Part shown: positions 33,594 through 33,773 of the stretch, in pieces
Layout of the letters: each line of letters starts with the position of its first letter
Position numbering within the stretch: the stretch's first letter is position 1
NCBI GenBank assembly: GCA_024762475.1
Contig: JANTHJ010000022.1
Location: 1 to 33,773 of the forward strand
Source of the DNA: Chromatiales bacterium
GTDB taxonomy: Bacteria > Pseudomonadota > Gammaproteobacteria > Chromatiales > Chromatiaceae
Direction of reading: 5' to 3'
DNA: 33,773 nucleotides
Notes under the pieces: model-generated
Databases searched by the model: none
Told to the model about the DNA's origin: nothing
Seen by the model: the letters and a program-made list of their open reading frames with translations, nothing else
Program-made: the position numbers and the translations under genes

Positions 33594-33773
33594 ACCGACC
33601 ATCCCGCCGATACTTGATCGGCGGTCTCTTCGTTGGACTGCTCGCCAGCGGCCAGGTCCTTGCCGGCGCCATGCCGCTGCTCGGCACCACCGTCTACATG
33701 AGCCGGCTCGGGCTGCTCGGCTACAAATACCTCTACCTGCCCGCGGTCCTGGTCGTGGTGCTGCTGGTCTATT
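33590..33773 (+). CDS. Membrane protein, N-terminal part only
   Basis: Starts with ATG overlapping the ABC transporter stop (ATGA) and stays open to the window edge (61 codons). It begins MNRPSRRYLIGGLFVGLLA, a possible signal peptide or first helix, and a second hydrophobic segment YLPAVLVVVLLVY follows near the edge. HlyD-type adaptor proteins usually follow such ABC genes, but the visible part does not show HlyD features, so no family is assigned. Confidence 0.6.
   Translation, partial: MNRPSRRYLIGGLFVGLLASGQVLAGAMPLLGTTVYMSRLGLLGYKYLYLPAVLVVVLLVY

Noticed and set aside
32229-33602. 457-codon minus-strand open frame opposite the ABC transporter
   Set aside because: Covers Walker and signature motifs of the real gene in antisense; composition typical of a shadow frame.

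Overview
The window looks like chromosome of a GC-rich, sulfur-oxidising gammaproteobacterium, probably of the Chromatiales / Ectothiorhodospiraceae kind. The evidence is an ISC iron-sulfur operon with gammaproteobacterial gene order and E. coli-like residue numbering, a monofunctional RelA, a SoxB thiosulfohydrolase, a DsrC/TusE-fold protein and high GC throughout. The assignment is inferred from gene content; no marker gene was compared.

Layout. 1-10112 is one long minus-strand block: trmJ, cysE, then iscR-iscS-(RRM protein)-iscU-iscA-hscB-hscA-fdx-iscX and finally relA, which runs off the left edge. A promoter embedded in a type 1 IscR site lies upstream of iscR. suhB is divergent from trmJ. 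11175-14702 holds a small cysteine-rich membrane protein, a minus-strand pair (P-loop ATPase and MetA-family acyltransferase) and a membrane PAS protein. rluA follows on the minus strand, preceded by a 32-codon ORF whose stop abuts the rluA start.

15630-17264 is the most unusual part. A DsrC/TusE-like protein has lost both functional C-terminal cysteines and carries a cysteine-bearing insertion. It is followed by a protein that joins an HPF/RaiA ribosome-hibernation domain to sigma-70 region 2-like and region 4-like segments. The two genes share a strand and end at a clear terminator. I know of no described system of this composition and propose it as a sulfur- or redox-responsive regulatory pair; that function is inference.

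17322-23959 carries an SLC13/DASS permease with two TrkA-C domains, thrC, an MFS transporter and rhlE. Between thrC and the MFS gene lies a 237-bp MITE-like element with perfect 12-bp terminal inverted repeats and a 5-bp TTGAA target duplication. It has landed on the TTG start codon of the MFS gene, and a reading frame through the element ends on the present MFS start.

24230-33773 contains a TRAP transporter operon (dctP, dctQ with an extra TM2/coiled-coil N-terminus, dctM), a convergent soxB preceded by galE, and the start of an exporter operon: a HlyB-type ABC protein with a degenerate peptidase domain, overlapped by a membrane protein cut by the right edge. No tRNA, rRNA, CRISPR array or full-length insertion sequence was seen.
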